Shown here one piece after another: positions 8,625 to 16,226 of a stretch of DNA of 64,000 bases (positions within the stretch are counted from its first letter, which is position 1; the number at the start of each line of letters is the position of its first letter). The translations under genes were made by a program, and so were the position numbers. Under the pieces are notes generated by a model. That model was not told where the DNA came from. It made no database searches and was given only the letters and a program-made list of their open reading frames with translations. Origin of the DNA: CANKHA01 sp035652315. GTDB lineage: Bacteria; Pseudomonadota; Alphaproteobacteria; Rhizobiales; Xanthobacteraceae. The stretch spans positions 43,361 to 107,360 of the forward strand of contig DASREA010000011.1 of the NCBI GenBank assembly GCA_035652315.1. The letters are read 5' to 3'.

Positions 8625-8669
8625 ACCCGTAAAACGGGTAGAGCCCCCGGTTTTGATGCCGGAGGCTCT
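8625..8669 (-). promoter_or_regulatory. Tandem hairpins in leader of small gene
   Basis: Two adjacent stems lie just upstream of the gene starting at 8594: ACCCGT-3-ACGGGT (8625-8639) and AGAGCCCCCGG-8-CCGGAGGCTCT (8640-8669). The second has an unpaired C/A on the plus strand but a permitted G-U pair on the minus strand. That asymmetry suggests the structure works in leftward RNA. No T-run follows, so it is not a standard terminator. Confidence 0.4.
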
Positions 8670-8794
8670 TCCACCCTAGACAATCCAATTTCTCGAATCG
8701 TCCCGGCTAAAACCAACGCGCCACAAGGCTTGGTTGTTCCTGCACAAACCCGTCTTTTGGCGACATGGCGGGTTTTGCCCCAGCTCGGCCGGCG

Positions 8795-9187
8795 CTATTG
8801 ATGAACGATCGTGATGACCTTCCGCGTCTGCGGATTGACGATCACCCGCTCGTTATTGACGACGGCAAAAGCATAGTCGGAGTGGTCCGGCACCGGATGC
8901 AGAACAACGGTTTCCGGAAGCGGTTCGCCGACCACGACCTTCTCCTTAACGGCGATCGAAGGAACTTCTTCCTTCAGCACGTAGGTGCGCACTTCGCGCG
9001 GCGGCTCCGCCGCCGCCCCCACAGTGGCACCGACCGTACCGCCGACGACGGCGCCGACAGGCCCGCCCACGATGGCGCCCGCCGCGGCCCCGCCGACCGC
9101 CCCGGTGGCCGTCGAGGCTTGGGCGTAGCAGAGCGTTGGCGACATGATCGCAAGGGCGAATGCGGTCGCTAGGATATGGTTTCGCAT
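8795..9187 (-). CDS. DUF1236 domain-containing envelope protein with glycine zipper
   Basis: The 130-residue secreted protein has a signal peptide (1-22, ending YAQA), a Gly/Ala/Val repeat (about 28-58, GAVGGAAAGAIVGGPVG) that looks like a membrane-inserting glycine zipper, and a C-terminal DUF1236 module ending YAFAVVNNERVIVNPQTRKV. DUF1236 proteins are common in Rhizobiales and of unknown function. A candidate EcfG promoter (GGAAC-N17-CGTT, minus strand) ends 36 bases upstream of the start. This suggests general-stress control shared with the divergent DUF1236 gene at 9431. Confidence 0.8.
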   Translation of the reverse strand: MRNHILATAFALAIMSPTLCYAQASTATGAVGGAAAGAIVGGPVGAVVGGTVGATVGAAAEPPREVRTYVLKEEVPSIAVKEKVVVGEPLPETVVLHPVPDHSDYAFAVVNNERVIVNPQTRKVITIVHQ

Positions 9188-9222
9188 TCTCAGTCCTCCT
9201 TTGTAGAATCGCGCCGCACTAC

Positions 9223-9248
9223 AACGTTAGGACCGCGCCTAACGTTCC
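9223..9248 (-). promoter_or_regulatory. EcfG-type promoter overlapping a perfect inverted repeat
   Basis: On the minus strand GGAAC (9248-9244) and CGTT (9226-9223) are 17 bases apart, matching the alphaproteobacterial general-stress sigma factor EcfG consensus. The same bases form AACGTTAGG-6-CCTAACGTT (9223-9246), a perfect 9-base inverted repeat that could also be an operator. The spacing to the downstream start is 36 bases. Confidence 0.55.
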
Positions 9249-9366
9249 TTCCGGCCGCTTGCAATTCACGACCTGCGCCGTGTCCTCATGCACAAAATCC
9301 CTCGAATGACAGCACAAGGTGAATGTCTGTTAATCGTTCAACTTTTCGCAACCTGCGGCCGTGCGA

Positions 9367-9391
9367 GGAACGCGACTTGTTGCGTGGCGTT
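9367..9391 (+). promoter_or_regulatory. EcfG-type promoter of DUF1236 gene
   Basis: GGAAC (9367-9371), a 16-base spacer and CGTT (9388-9391) lie 39 bases before the ATG at 9431, as expected for EcfG-dependent promoters. This is the rightward partner of the leftward element at 9223-9248. Confidence 0.6.
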
Positions 9392-9430
9392 TGCCTGATC
9401 GATGGCATAACGCAACACGGAGAGACGACC

Positions 9431-10150
9431 ATGCGGAAAGCTTTCATGATCGGTGCCGCGGCCAGCACCTTATTGCTCGCCGCCGGCGCCGCATCGGCGC
9501 AGACGGACCAACTAAAGCCGCCCGCGCCGCAATCGAATAAATCCGACGCGATGCCGGCAAAAAGCGGCAAACAAGCGCAGCAACCGATGCAACGGTCGAA
9601 ATCGGAAACGACCGGACAGGCATCCGGTGACGTCAAGCAGCAGCTCGGCACCGATACCAAGGCGCAGAAGAACGAGCGAAAGTCGTCTGCCACCTCGAAG
9701 TCCCGTTCCGAGACGACCGGCCAAGCCAACACTGAAATCCAAAAAAACGATCAGCAAAAGAGCGGCGGCAAAGAGACAGACAAGAATCTGCAGATGAAAT
9801 CGAGCGGCAGCACCTCCGGTGCAGTCGGGACCAGTGAGAAAGGATCCCAGGCTTCAAGCGCATCGAGTGCGTCAAGCGGCGGTTCCGCCGGCGTCAAGCT
9901 CACGCAAGCGCAGAAGACGAAGATCCGTCAAACCGTGATCACGACGAAGAGCGCGCCGCGCGTGACCCATGTCGACTTCGATGTCCGCGTCGGAACGCAT
10001 ATTCCACGGCGGATTCACCTTGCGCCGGTACCGCTGGTGCTGGTCGATATCGAGCCGACGTGGCGCGGTTATGAATATTTCCTCGTGGGCGACGAGATCG
10101 TCGTGGTCAACCCGCGCACCATGGAAATCGTAGCGGTCCTCTCCGTCTAG
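9431..10150 (+). CDS. DUF1236 domain-containing secreted protein with disordered Ser/Lys/Thr-rich linker
   Basis: The 239-residue product has a signal peptide (1-23, ending ASAQ), a long low-complexity linker (about 25-155) rich in Ser, Lys, Gln and Thr, and a C-terminal DUF1236-like module with the ending YEYFLVGDEIVVVNPRTMEIVAV. The linker contains SETTGQA twice (about residues 58 and 93), an internal repeat. The ATG at 9431 is preferred over the longer frame because GGAGAG precedes it and the signal peptide starts there. The function is unknown; the placement suggests a stress-induced periplasmic or surface protein. A bidirectional terminator follows. Confidence 0.8.
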   Translation: MRKAFMIGAAASTLLLAAGAASAQTDQLKPPAPQSNKSDAMPAKSGKQAQQPMQRSKSETTGQASGDVKQQLGTDTKAQKNERKSSATSKSRSETTGQANTEIQKNDQQKSGGKETDKNLQMKSSGSTSGAVGTSEKGSQASSASSASSGGSAGVKLTQAQKTKIRQTVITTKSAPRVTHVDFDVRVGTHIPRRIHLAPVPLVLVDIEPTWRGYEYFLVGDEIVVVNPRTMEIVAVLSV

Positions 10151-10168
10151 GCGGCGCCGCACGAAAAG

Positions 10169-10199
10169 CAGGGCAGCCCTCCCAAGGCCGCCCTGTTTT
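10169..10199. terminator. Bidirectional terminator between DUF1236 gene and ABC operon
   Basis: CAGGGC-x-GCC and GGC-x-GCCCTG pair around a 7-base loop (10169-10195), followed by TTTT on the plus strand; on the minus strand the odd position becomes a G-U pair and the stem is followed by CTTTTC. It lies between two convergent genes. Confidence 0.7.
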
Positions 10200-10214
10200 G
10201 CTGCGGGAAGACCG

Positions 10215-11177
10215 CTAGGCGCGGATCTCCTGGCGCTGAAAGAACACGTAACTGATCACGAACAGCACAATCATGCCGGCGACCAGCCCGACGATCTGCG
10301 GCCAGGCAATGAGCAAACTTTCGCTGAACGGCAGTGGCGCACCCATCACCGCGCCCTGAAGCTGATCGAGGTAGATCGGGCCGAGTGCGCGCGTCGAGGG
10401 ATTCAGCAAGGCAACCACCGCCTCGCCAAACAGCGTGCTCGGAGACAAGCGCGACAGTATCGCCTCCCATTCCGCCGTGGCCGGCGTCGGCAGGCCGAGG
10501 GCCGCATAGCGCGGATCGGCGGGAGCGATGAGGCCGGCGACAAAAGGCGCCAGCGCCGGCCAAATGATCGTCACGAACAGCCACAATCCGAGCGCCACCA
10601 AAGCCGCGCTGGCGGCCGAGCGAAACACGACAGAAAACAGGATCGCGAGCGCGAGCCACACGCCGGCATAGGCGATCGTGACGAGCAGAAAGACAAAGCT
10701 GCGCGCCATCTCCTCGAATCCCGGGGGAATGCCGAGCAGAACGAGCCCGAGGCCAATGACGAGCAGCCACAACGCCACAAGGTTGATCGCCAGAATGCCG
10801 ATGCCGGCCAGAAATTTTCCGAATAATAAGGCGTCGCGGTAGATCGGTTGCGCCAGAATGCGCGACAATGTGCGCCGATTGTGCTCGCCGTTTACCGCGT
10901 CGAACCCCAGCCCGATCGCCATCAAGGGTACGAGAAAGCCCAGGAAGGAAACGAACGACGGCAACGGCTCGCGTGACGTGGTGAACAACCGCAGGAACAG
11001 GAAGGGATCTTCGGCGGTGACGTCTTTGATGCGTTGGATCGCGCCATACAGCGCGGCCATCGCGGTGAGCACAACAAGCCATTCGAGAATGCGCATGCGC
11101 GCGCTGCCGAGATGGTCGGACAATTCCTTCAGCGCGACAGTTGAGAGACCGCGCCAGGGGGAGCCTTCACGCCGCAT
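10215..11177 (-). CDS. ABC-2 type transporter permease
   Basis: The 320-residue inner-membrane protein shows about six hydrophobic segments, for example ILEWLVVLTAMAALYG, FLVPLMAIGLGFDAV, LVALWLLVIGLGLVLLG and VGLVAGMIVLFVISYVFF. The motif GFDAVNGEHNRRTLSRILAQPIYRDALLFGKF is typical of NosY/ABC-2 permeases. The ATG at 11177 overlaps the end of the ATPase gene by 11 bases, indicating translational coupling; an alternative ATG at 11201 is possible. It forms an exporter with the ATPase. The substrate is unknown. Confidence 0.85.
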   Translation of the reverse strand: MRREGSPWRGLSTVALKELSDHLGSARMRILEWLVVLTAMAALYGAIQRIKDVTAEDPFLFLRLFTTSREPLPSFVSFLGFLVPLMAIGLGFDAVNGEHNRRTLSRILAQPIYRDALLFGKFLAGIGILAINLVALWLLVIGLGLVLLGIPPGFEEMARSFVFLLVTIAYAGVWLALAILFSVVFRSAASAALVALGLWLFVTIIWPALAPFVAGLIAPADPRYAALGLPTPATAEWEAILSRLSPSTLFGEAVVALLNPSTRALGPIYLDQLQGAVMGAPLPFSESLLIAWPQIVGLVAGMIVLFVISYVFFQRQEIRA

Positions 11178-12123
11178 CGCGCGCCTCCAGATCTGAAACA
11201 TGCTTCTGGAAATAGCGCGTGTAGATCGCCTCCAGGCTTGGCTCCTCCACCGACAAACGGAACAGCCTGCCGCCCGAGTTGACGACCGCCGCCGCGGCTT
11301 CCGGGCGCACGTCGCGTTCGGCGAGAAGGCGCAGGCGACCCGGGGCCGACTGCTGAACTGATTTAACCCCCGGAATGGAGGACAGGGACTTTTCCAATCC
11401 GGCGCCTTGCGCCTCCACCTCCACGGCGAAGCCGCCGCCCAGCACTTCGCGGCCGAGTTCGGCGACAGTGCCCAGCAGCACAATGCGGCCTGAGCGAAAG
11501 AGCGCAACGCGGTCGCAGACGCTCTGCACCCGATCGAGCAGGTGCGACGACAAAAGGATGGTCACGCCTTCCCGCTTGAGATCGCGGATGATTTCGAGGA
11601 GTTCCAAGGTCGCCTGTGGATCCAGTCCCGACGTCGGCTCGTCGAGGATTGCGATTTGCGGCCCCTTCATGACGATTTCGGCAAGACCCAGCCGCTGGCG
11701 CATGCCCCGTGAAAAAGTCGCCACGCGCTTGTCGGCGGCCTGGCGCAGATCGACGCGCGCGAGCGCCGCGGCGATACGCGCTTCCCGCTCGACCGGCTGC
11801 AAGCCCATCAGCTTTGCCGTGTAGCGCAGATTGTCGGCAGCGGTCAGCTGGTCATAAAAGCCGACGGCATCGGGCAAATAACCGACGCTGCGCTTGACTG
11901 CCAGCGGTTCGCGCATCGGATCGTGGCCGGCGACGCGCGCTTCGCCGGCGGAAATCTCGCTCAGGCCGAGCAGCATCAGGATGGTGGTCGTCTTGCCGGC
12001 GCCGTTCGGGCCTAGCAGCCCGAAAATCTCACCGGCGGCGATGCTGAACGAGATGCTGTTGACCACGGCGGCGTCGCCGTAGCGCTTGGTGAGGCCTGTC
12101 GCCTCGATGACTGCCGTGCTCAT
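11167..12123 (-). CDS. ABC transporter ATP-binding protein
   Basis: The 318-residue ATPase has Walker A GPNGAGKTT (38-46), signature FSRGMRQRLGLAE, Walker B IAILDEPTSGLDP and the switch His in LLSSHLLDRV. The C-terminal 100 residues form the extra domain seen in drug/antibiotic and NosF-type exporters. Its ATG overlaps the stop of the NEW3 gene (ATGA at 12120-12123) and its stop overlaps the permease, so the three are one operon. It energises export by the downstream permease. Confidence 0.9.
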   Translation of the reverse strand: MSTAVIEATGLTKRYGDAAVVNSISFSIAAGEIFGLLGPNGAGKTTTILMLLGLSEISAGEARVAGHDPMREPLAVKRSVGYLPDAVGFYDQLTAADNLRYTAKLMGLQPVEREARIAAALARVDLRQAADKRVATFSRGMRQRLGLAEIVMKGPQIAILDEPTSGLDPQATLELLEIIRDLKREGVTILLSSHLLDRVQSVCDRVALFRSGRIVLLGTVAELGREVLGGGFAVEVEAQGAGLEKSLSSIPGVKSVQQSAPGRLRLLAERDVRPEAAAAVVNSGGRLFRLSVEEPSLEAIYTRYFQKHVSDLEARDAA

Positions 12124-13280
12124 CGGCGCCCAAACCGGGCGACCGCGCCCACCATCACAAGGAGCGCGATGGCGATGATTCCAACCCCGGCGATTCCCCA
12201 CATCGTGGAAGTCGTCACGGTGATACGGAAATTCGAGGAGGCGGACTCGCCGCGCGCCGATGCGCGCAGCTCGGTTACGTAGTCACCGGCGATCGCCTTT
12301 TGCGTGGGCGTGATCAATGCCTGGGCTTCGGCATTGGCCCCCGGAGCCACGTGGGCGATAGTTTTTGGCTCGAAGCGCACTTTCCATCCGCTCGGCGCCG
12401 TCCCCGACAGTTCCACATTGTCCGCCGGTGCGCTGCCGGAATTGGTAACCATGATGGGAATCGACCGCTCGACGCCCGCCGACGCGCTGGCGCTGACCAA
12501 TCCTTCGCGGCCACTGATTTCCAGCTTGGGCTGGCCGCTGATTTCCAGCGCCACTTCCGTCGTCGCGGAAGTGTCTTCGGCTGCGACCCTTACGGTTACC
12601 GGATAGCGGCCGGCCCCGACGTTTGTGGGCGGGCGGACGTTCAACTTGATGTCTTTGGATTGCCCGGCGTCCACGGGGATCGCGCTTAATTCTTGCGACC
12701 CATAAAGTTCGGTGAAGGAAACGTCGAAATCACGCGGAGCCTGCGCCGACAGACTGACCAAAAGCCGCTTTCCGCTGTCGTTCTTGAGGCTTAGCTGGAA
12801 GCCGAAGGTCGAGCGCGCGGAGCCGCGCAAATCCGGCAATTGCGCCTGCAAGGAAAGTTTTGCCGGCAGCTCCTTCGCCAGGGTGACGGCGATAGGCAGG
12901 CTGATATGCGTATTTCCGCCCTCGGCGGAGAGGGTCAATGTCTGCGTGCCCATGGGGGCGTCCTTGGGCACATCGAGGCGCAGTTCAAGCGGCACGCTTT
13001 TGTCGGTAGCAGGCATCGCGGCGGAAACGGGCTGGCCGCCGCCGAGCAGCGTAGCGGTCCACCCAGCCGGCACGCCGGATACGGACAAATTCAGCCGCTC
13101 CGGCTCAAGCCCGTAATTTTGCAGGGTGATATTGAGATTCGAGACCGTGCCCGGCCGGACCGCCACGGCGGGATAATCGGTCATCAGGTAGATGCCTTTG
13201 ATGGCGGAGCGGGTATCCTGTGCGGCGGCTGCGCTCCAGCCGACTATCAAAAGAAATAAAACGGCTAATGCACGCCGCAT
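12120..13280 (-). CDS. NEW3 domain-containing exported protein, ABC-operon partner
   Basis: The 386-residue product has a signal peptide (1-21, ending AAAQ), three or four immunoglobulin-like beta domains of the NEW3 type (for example ITLQNYGLEPERLNLSVSGVPAGW and VTNSGSAPADNVELSGTAPSGW), and a C-terminal transmembrane helix (about 360-380) followed by a short Arg-containing tail. It is thus anchored with its bulk in the periplasm. A perfect GGAGGT ribosome site precedes the ATG at 13280. It is the first gene of the three-gene ABC operon, so a substrate-handling or sensing role at the outer face of the exporter is plausible (inference). Confidence 0.8.
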   Translation of the reverse strand: MRRALAVLFLLIVGWSAAAAQDTRSAIKGIYLMTDYPAVAVRPGTVSNLNITLQNYGLEPERLNLSVSGVPAGWTATLLGGGQPVSAAMPATDKSVPLELRLDVPKDAPMGTQTLTLSAEGGNTHISLPIAVTLAKELPAKLSLQAQLPDLRGSARSTFGFQLSLKNDSGKRLLVSLSAQAPRDFDVSFTELYGSQELSAIPVDAGQSKDIKLNVRPPTNVGAGRYPVTVRVAAEDTSATTEVALEISGQPKLEISGREGLVSASASAGVERSIPIMVTNSGSAPADNVELSGTAPSGWKVRFEPKTIAHVAPGANAEAQALITPTQKAIAGDYVTELRASARGESASSNFRITVTTSTMWGIAGVGIIAIALLVMVGAVARFGRR

Positions 13281-13455
13281 GGGAGACCTCCTCGCAAACA
13301 GAATTGCCGAAAAATCGCCGCTTCGGGGGGCCCCGGGGGCAATCGGCGGGGAAAAACGCGGGGGAATTTTTCGCGGGATCATGACCAAATCGTGCCAAGC
13401 TTTGGAAATATTGTCGCATGCAGGAACCTTGGCTTTTGCCGCGGGGGGTTGAAGC

Positions 13456-13929
13456 ATGTCTCGAAAATCACAGGTCAGTGCCGGCTTGCTTGCCTTTCGC
13501 AGGCGCGAAGGATTGGAGGTCCTCCTCGCCCATCCCGGCGGGCCGTATTGGTCGAAAAAAGACGATGGCGCCTGGACCATCCCGAAAGGCCTGGCCGACA
13601 GTGACGCCGATCCGCTCTCAGCCGCCCGGCGCGAATTTACCGAGGAGACCGGCTTTATCGCCACCGGCGAGATCGTGCCGCTGCATCCGGTCCGGCAACG
13701 AAGCGGAAAAACGGTCGTGGCCTGGGCATTCGAGGGGGATTTTGAGTTGGACGGCTTCAAAAGCAACCTGTTCGAAATGGAATGGCCGCCGCGTTCGGGC
13801 CAACGCAAGAGTTTTCCAGAAGTCGATCGCTTGGCCTGGTTTCCTTATGATGCAGCGTTGCGAAAAATCATAGCTTATCAAAAGCCCTTTCTGGTCGAAC
13901 TTCAAGCAACGCTCAAAGGGCAAAGGTAA
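13456..13929 (+). CDS. NUDIX hydrolase
   Basis: The 157-residue cytosolic protein has a Nudix box spanning about residues 45-67: the core RREFTEETGF fits RExxEExGU, but the first box Glu is Ala51 (GLADSDADP), a deviation that may change metal binding. The N-terminus SAGLLAFRRREGLEVLLAHPGGP and the segment DDGAWTIPKG are typical of (di)nucleoside polyphosphate-type Nudix enzymes. The substrate cannot be fixed. The ATG follows a GGGGGG run. It is divergent from the NEW3/ABC operon. Confidence 0.85.
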   Translation: MSRKSQVSAGLLAFRRREGLEVLLAHPGGPYWSKKDDGAWTIPKGLADSDADPLSAARREFTEETGFIATGEIVPLHPVRQRSGKTVVAWAFEGDFELDGFKSNLFEMEWPPRSGQRKSFPEVDRLAWFPYDAALRKIIAYQKPFLVELQATLKGQR

Positions 13930-13941
13930 GCGAACCCTGCC

Positions 13942-13966
13942 GGAACCATGCCGCGCCGCCCACGTT
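13942..13966 (+). promoter_or_regulatory. EcfG-type promoter of csbD-like gene
   Basis: GGAAC (13942-13946), 16 bases, CGTT (13963-13966), then 28 bases to the ATG. This matches the EcfG consensus and fits CsbD proteins being general-stress products in several bacteria. Confidence 0.6.
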
Positions 13967-13994
13967 TCTCCTACGATACCTAGGAGAATGAATA

Positions 13995-14180
13995 ATGGAC
14001 AAAGATCGCATCAAAGGGGTGGCGCATCAGGCCAAAGGATCCGTGAAGGAAGCCGCCGGCAGAATAAGCGGCGATGCCAAGTTGCAAGCGGAAGGTAAGG
14101 CCGAAAAATTCGGCGGCAAGGTTCAGAACGCCTTGGGCGGCGTGAAGGATGGGGCCAAGGATGCCGCGGACGACGATTAG
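13995..14180 (+). CDS. CsbD family stress protein
   Basis: A 61-residue, highly charged, Lys/Ala/Gly-rich protein matching the CsbD family from end to end (MDKDRIKGVAHQAKGSVKEAAG, then GDAKLQAEGKAEKFGGKVQNALGG). Family members are abundant small stress proteins of unclear mechanism. AGGAG lies upstream of the ATG, an EcfG-type promoter precedes it and a strong terminator follows, so it is a single-gene unit. Confidence 0.9.
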   Translation: MDKDRIKGVAHQAKGSVKEAAGRISGDAKLQAEGKAEKFGGKVQNALGGVKDGAKDAADDD

Positions 14181-14197
14181 GTTCGCTCTAGCCGCAA

Positions 14198-14226
14198 AAG
14201 CCCGCCCCGACGGCGGGCTTTTTTCC
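14198..14226 (+). terminator. Rho-independent terminator after csbD-like gene
   Basis: Perfect stem AAGCCCGCC / GGCGGGCTT (14198-14206 and 14212-14220) with a 5-base loop, continuing into TTTTTT. It ends a few bases before the stop of the convergent glycine-zipper gene and may serve both. Confidence 0.85.
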
Positions 14227-14228
14227 CA

Positions 14229-14540
14229 CTAGCAGCGGGAGCGGGCCACGCGGATCCACCGTCCGTGCCGGTCCTTATAAAAGCACTCCCCTCGCCACCA
14301 GTAATAACCGGTGTGACGCCGCTCGGCCTGCTGAGCGATCAGCGCGCCTGTTGCAGCACCGACGGCAACCCCAATGGCCACGCCGCTGCCTCTGCCGGTC
14401 GCCGCACCGCCAATGATGCCGCCGATGGCTCCACCAACGACAGCGCCGCCCAGCACGTTGTTCTGCGCCGGCGCCTGTTCTGCTGGCATGGTGATCAGTA
14501 ATGCCAGCAGCAGCCCTGCTATGACTGTCTTCATCGTCAA
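14229..14540 (-). CDS. Glycine-zipper small secreted protein
   Basis: The 103-residue product has a signal peptide (about 1-25, APAQ), a glycine-zipper segment (GGAVVGGAIGGIIGGAATG, about 31-49, continuing with GVAIGVAVGAATG), and a C-terminal basic, aromatic part (YYWWRGECFYKDRHGRW) with two Cys. Such proteins are envelope-associated and frequent in Rhizobiales; the function is unknown. The start could be the ATG two codons later (14534). Confidence 0.75.
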   Translation of the reverse strand: MTMKTVIAGLLLALLITMPAEQAPAQNNVLGGAVVGGAIGGIIGGAATGRGSGVAIGVAVGAATGALIAQQAERRHTGYYWWRGECFYKDRHGRWIRVARSRC

Positions 14541-14600
14541 TTTTCTCCCCTTATTCCTGCCGGACCTATCTTGAGACTGAAACCCGATGTTTTCAATGAG

Positions 14601-16226
14601 CTAAGCGACGGCGCGAGCTGCGGGCTCCTCGGACGATAATCGCCCGGCCAACGGGTCAATGGCTTCGATCAATTGGAGAAATGACGATGCCGGCAATGCG
14701 GGAGCGAAAATGAAACCTTGCGCGGCGCGAATGCCGCGCTCCCGCAAGCAGATCACTTGCTCGAAGGTTTCCACTCCCTCGGCGACGACTTCCATCCGCA
14801 TGTTATCGGCGAGGTCGATCAGCGTTTCGATAATTGTGGTGGAGCTGCGATCGATACCGATGGCATCGACGAACATCTTGTCGATTTTGATGATATCGAC
14901 GCCCAGCTTGAGAATATAGGAAAGGCCACTGTGGCCGGTGCCGACATCATCGATGGCCATGCGCACGCCCAACCCCTGCAGGGTGGCGATCAAGCGCCGG
15001 GTATCCGCCAGATTCTCGATCGGCTGACGCTCGGTCAATTCGAGCACGAGCTGCGACATGCGTACCGAGCCACGGCCGAAAATATTGCGCACGTCGCGCA
15101 GGATTGTCTCGTCCCGGAAATGCCGCGCGGCCAGGTTGAACGACACTTTCAGGTGCGGCCGCTTGGCAAAGGCCGGCCCAAGCTCCTGACAGGCACGCCG
15201 CATCAGGGCGCGCGTGATGTCCAAGATAATGCCGCTCGATTCGGCCAGCGGAATGAAAGACCCCGGCGATTCGATACTGCCGTCCGCTTTGCGCCAGCGC
15301 ACGAGAACCTCGGCGCCGCGCAGCTTGCCGGACATAAGGTCTACCACCGGCTGGTAATAAGGCACGAATTCGCCGGCGTTAAGGGCGCGTTCCAGCTCGG
15401 CAATGGGATTCTCACGCTGACGGCGGGGCAGCATAAACGTGAATGCCAATGCGAGGACGGCCAAAGCGCCGGCGATAGCCGAACCGAGCCGTTCGACTTG
15501 GGCCGCTTGGGTCGCCACGGCGCTTTTTGGCAGCGACGTGGCGATACTCAGACCGTAATGCGCCGATGTGGCGCTGGCCTTCAGTAAGGCGTTTCCGGAA
15601 GATTCCGAGCCAATGCGGGACCCAGCCTCTCCGATCAGCGTCCCATCTTGCAGGGAAAGGCCGCTGTAGCCGATCGAACGCCCTGCTTCCATGGAGGTCT
15701 GGGCGATAAGCGTCGAGCCCAACAAAAGCGCGCCCAATCCGACCGGCCGGCTACTGTCCATGCGCCGGATGCGCAAGATCTTCTCCGCAGATTCCTTCCC
15801 GCCCGCGGTGCCCGAATCGAACACCTCAAGCACGACGTTCTCGGCGCCCGCCGCCTGTTGCGAGCCCAGAAAGCGCCGCGCACCGGTCGCCATGCCGGAG
15901 GAACTACACACGATAGCGCCGTCCGCGCCGATAACCGATATTTCCTTCACCATGACATTGGCGAATACGGCCCGGCGCATCGCATCGAGCTGGTCCGGCC
16001 GGCAGCTATCGACGCCGCGGCGCGTAAGTTCGTCGAGGGTGGCAACCACGCGATCGATGCGATTTTCGGCCAGGGCAAGCTTCTGCTTCGCGGCCAATTC
16101 CACCGCATCCTGCGCATGCCTAGCGGTGAGCTGGCCCAGCCAATGATCCAAGGCCGCAAAGCCGGCGCTCGCCAGGAGAACGCCGGCTACGGCCGCAACC
16201 GCCCGCTGTCGCCTTGCTGAAAGCAA
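14601..16226 (-). CDS. Membrane EAL-domain cyclic-di-GMP phosphodiesterase
   Basis: The 541-residue product from a TTG has two membrane helices enclosing a periplasmic sensor domain (about 35-250) with Cys residues (SCRPDQ and IVCSSSG), like CSS-motif sensors. The cytosolic EAL domain follows: EVLVRW for the EAL signature, FNLAARHF, ELTERQ, DDVGTGHSGLSYI, KIDKMF and EGVE, so the catalytic metal and base residues look intact and c-di-GMP hydrolysis is expected. There is no GGDEF domain. The TTG at 16226 is chosen because AGAGGGGG precedes it and the first helix begins soon after; the longer frame to 16496 reads as non-coding. Redox control through the periplasmic Cys is an inference from related proteins. 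Confidence 0.85.
   Translation of the reverse strand: MLSARRQRAVAAVAGVLLASAGFAALDHWLGQLTARHAQDAVELAAKQKLALAENRIDRVVATLDELTRRGVDSCRPDQLDAMRRAVFANVMVKEISVIGADGAIVCSSSGMATGARRFLGSQQAAGAENVVLEVFDSGTAGGKESAEKILRIRRMDSSRPVGLGALLLGSTLIAQTSMEAGRSIGYSGLSLQDGTLIGEAGSRIGSESSGNALLKASATSAHYGLSIATSLPKSAVATQAAQVERLGSAIAGALAVLALAFTFMLPRRQRENPIAELERALNAGEFVPYYQPVVDLMSGKLRGAEVLVRWRKADGSIESPGSFIPLAESSGIILDITRALMRRACQELGPAFAKRPHLKVSFNLAARHFRDETILRDVRNIFGRGSVRMSQLVLELTERQPIENLADTRRLIATLQGLGVRMAIDDVGTGHSGLSYILKLGVDIIKIDKMFVDAIGIDRSSTTIIETLIDLADNMRMEVVAEGVETFEQVICLRERGIRAAQGFIFAPALPASSFLQLIEAIDPLAGRLSSEEPAARAVA

Noticed and set aside
13420..13455. EcfG promoter before the Nudix gene (GGAAC at about 13424)
   Set aside because: The nearest GTT lies 20 bases downstream, so the CGTT-like position has a spacer of about 19 bases, and the element is GGTT; it does not fit.
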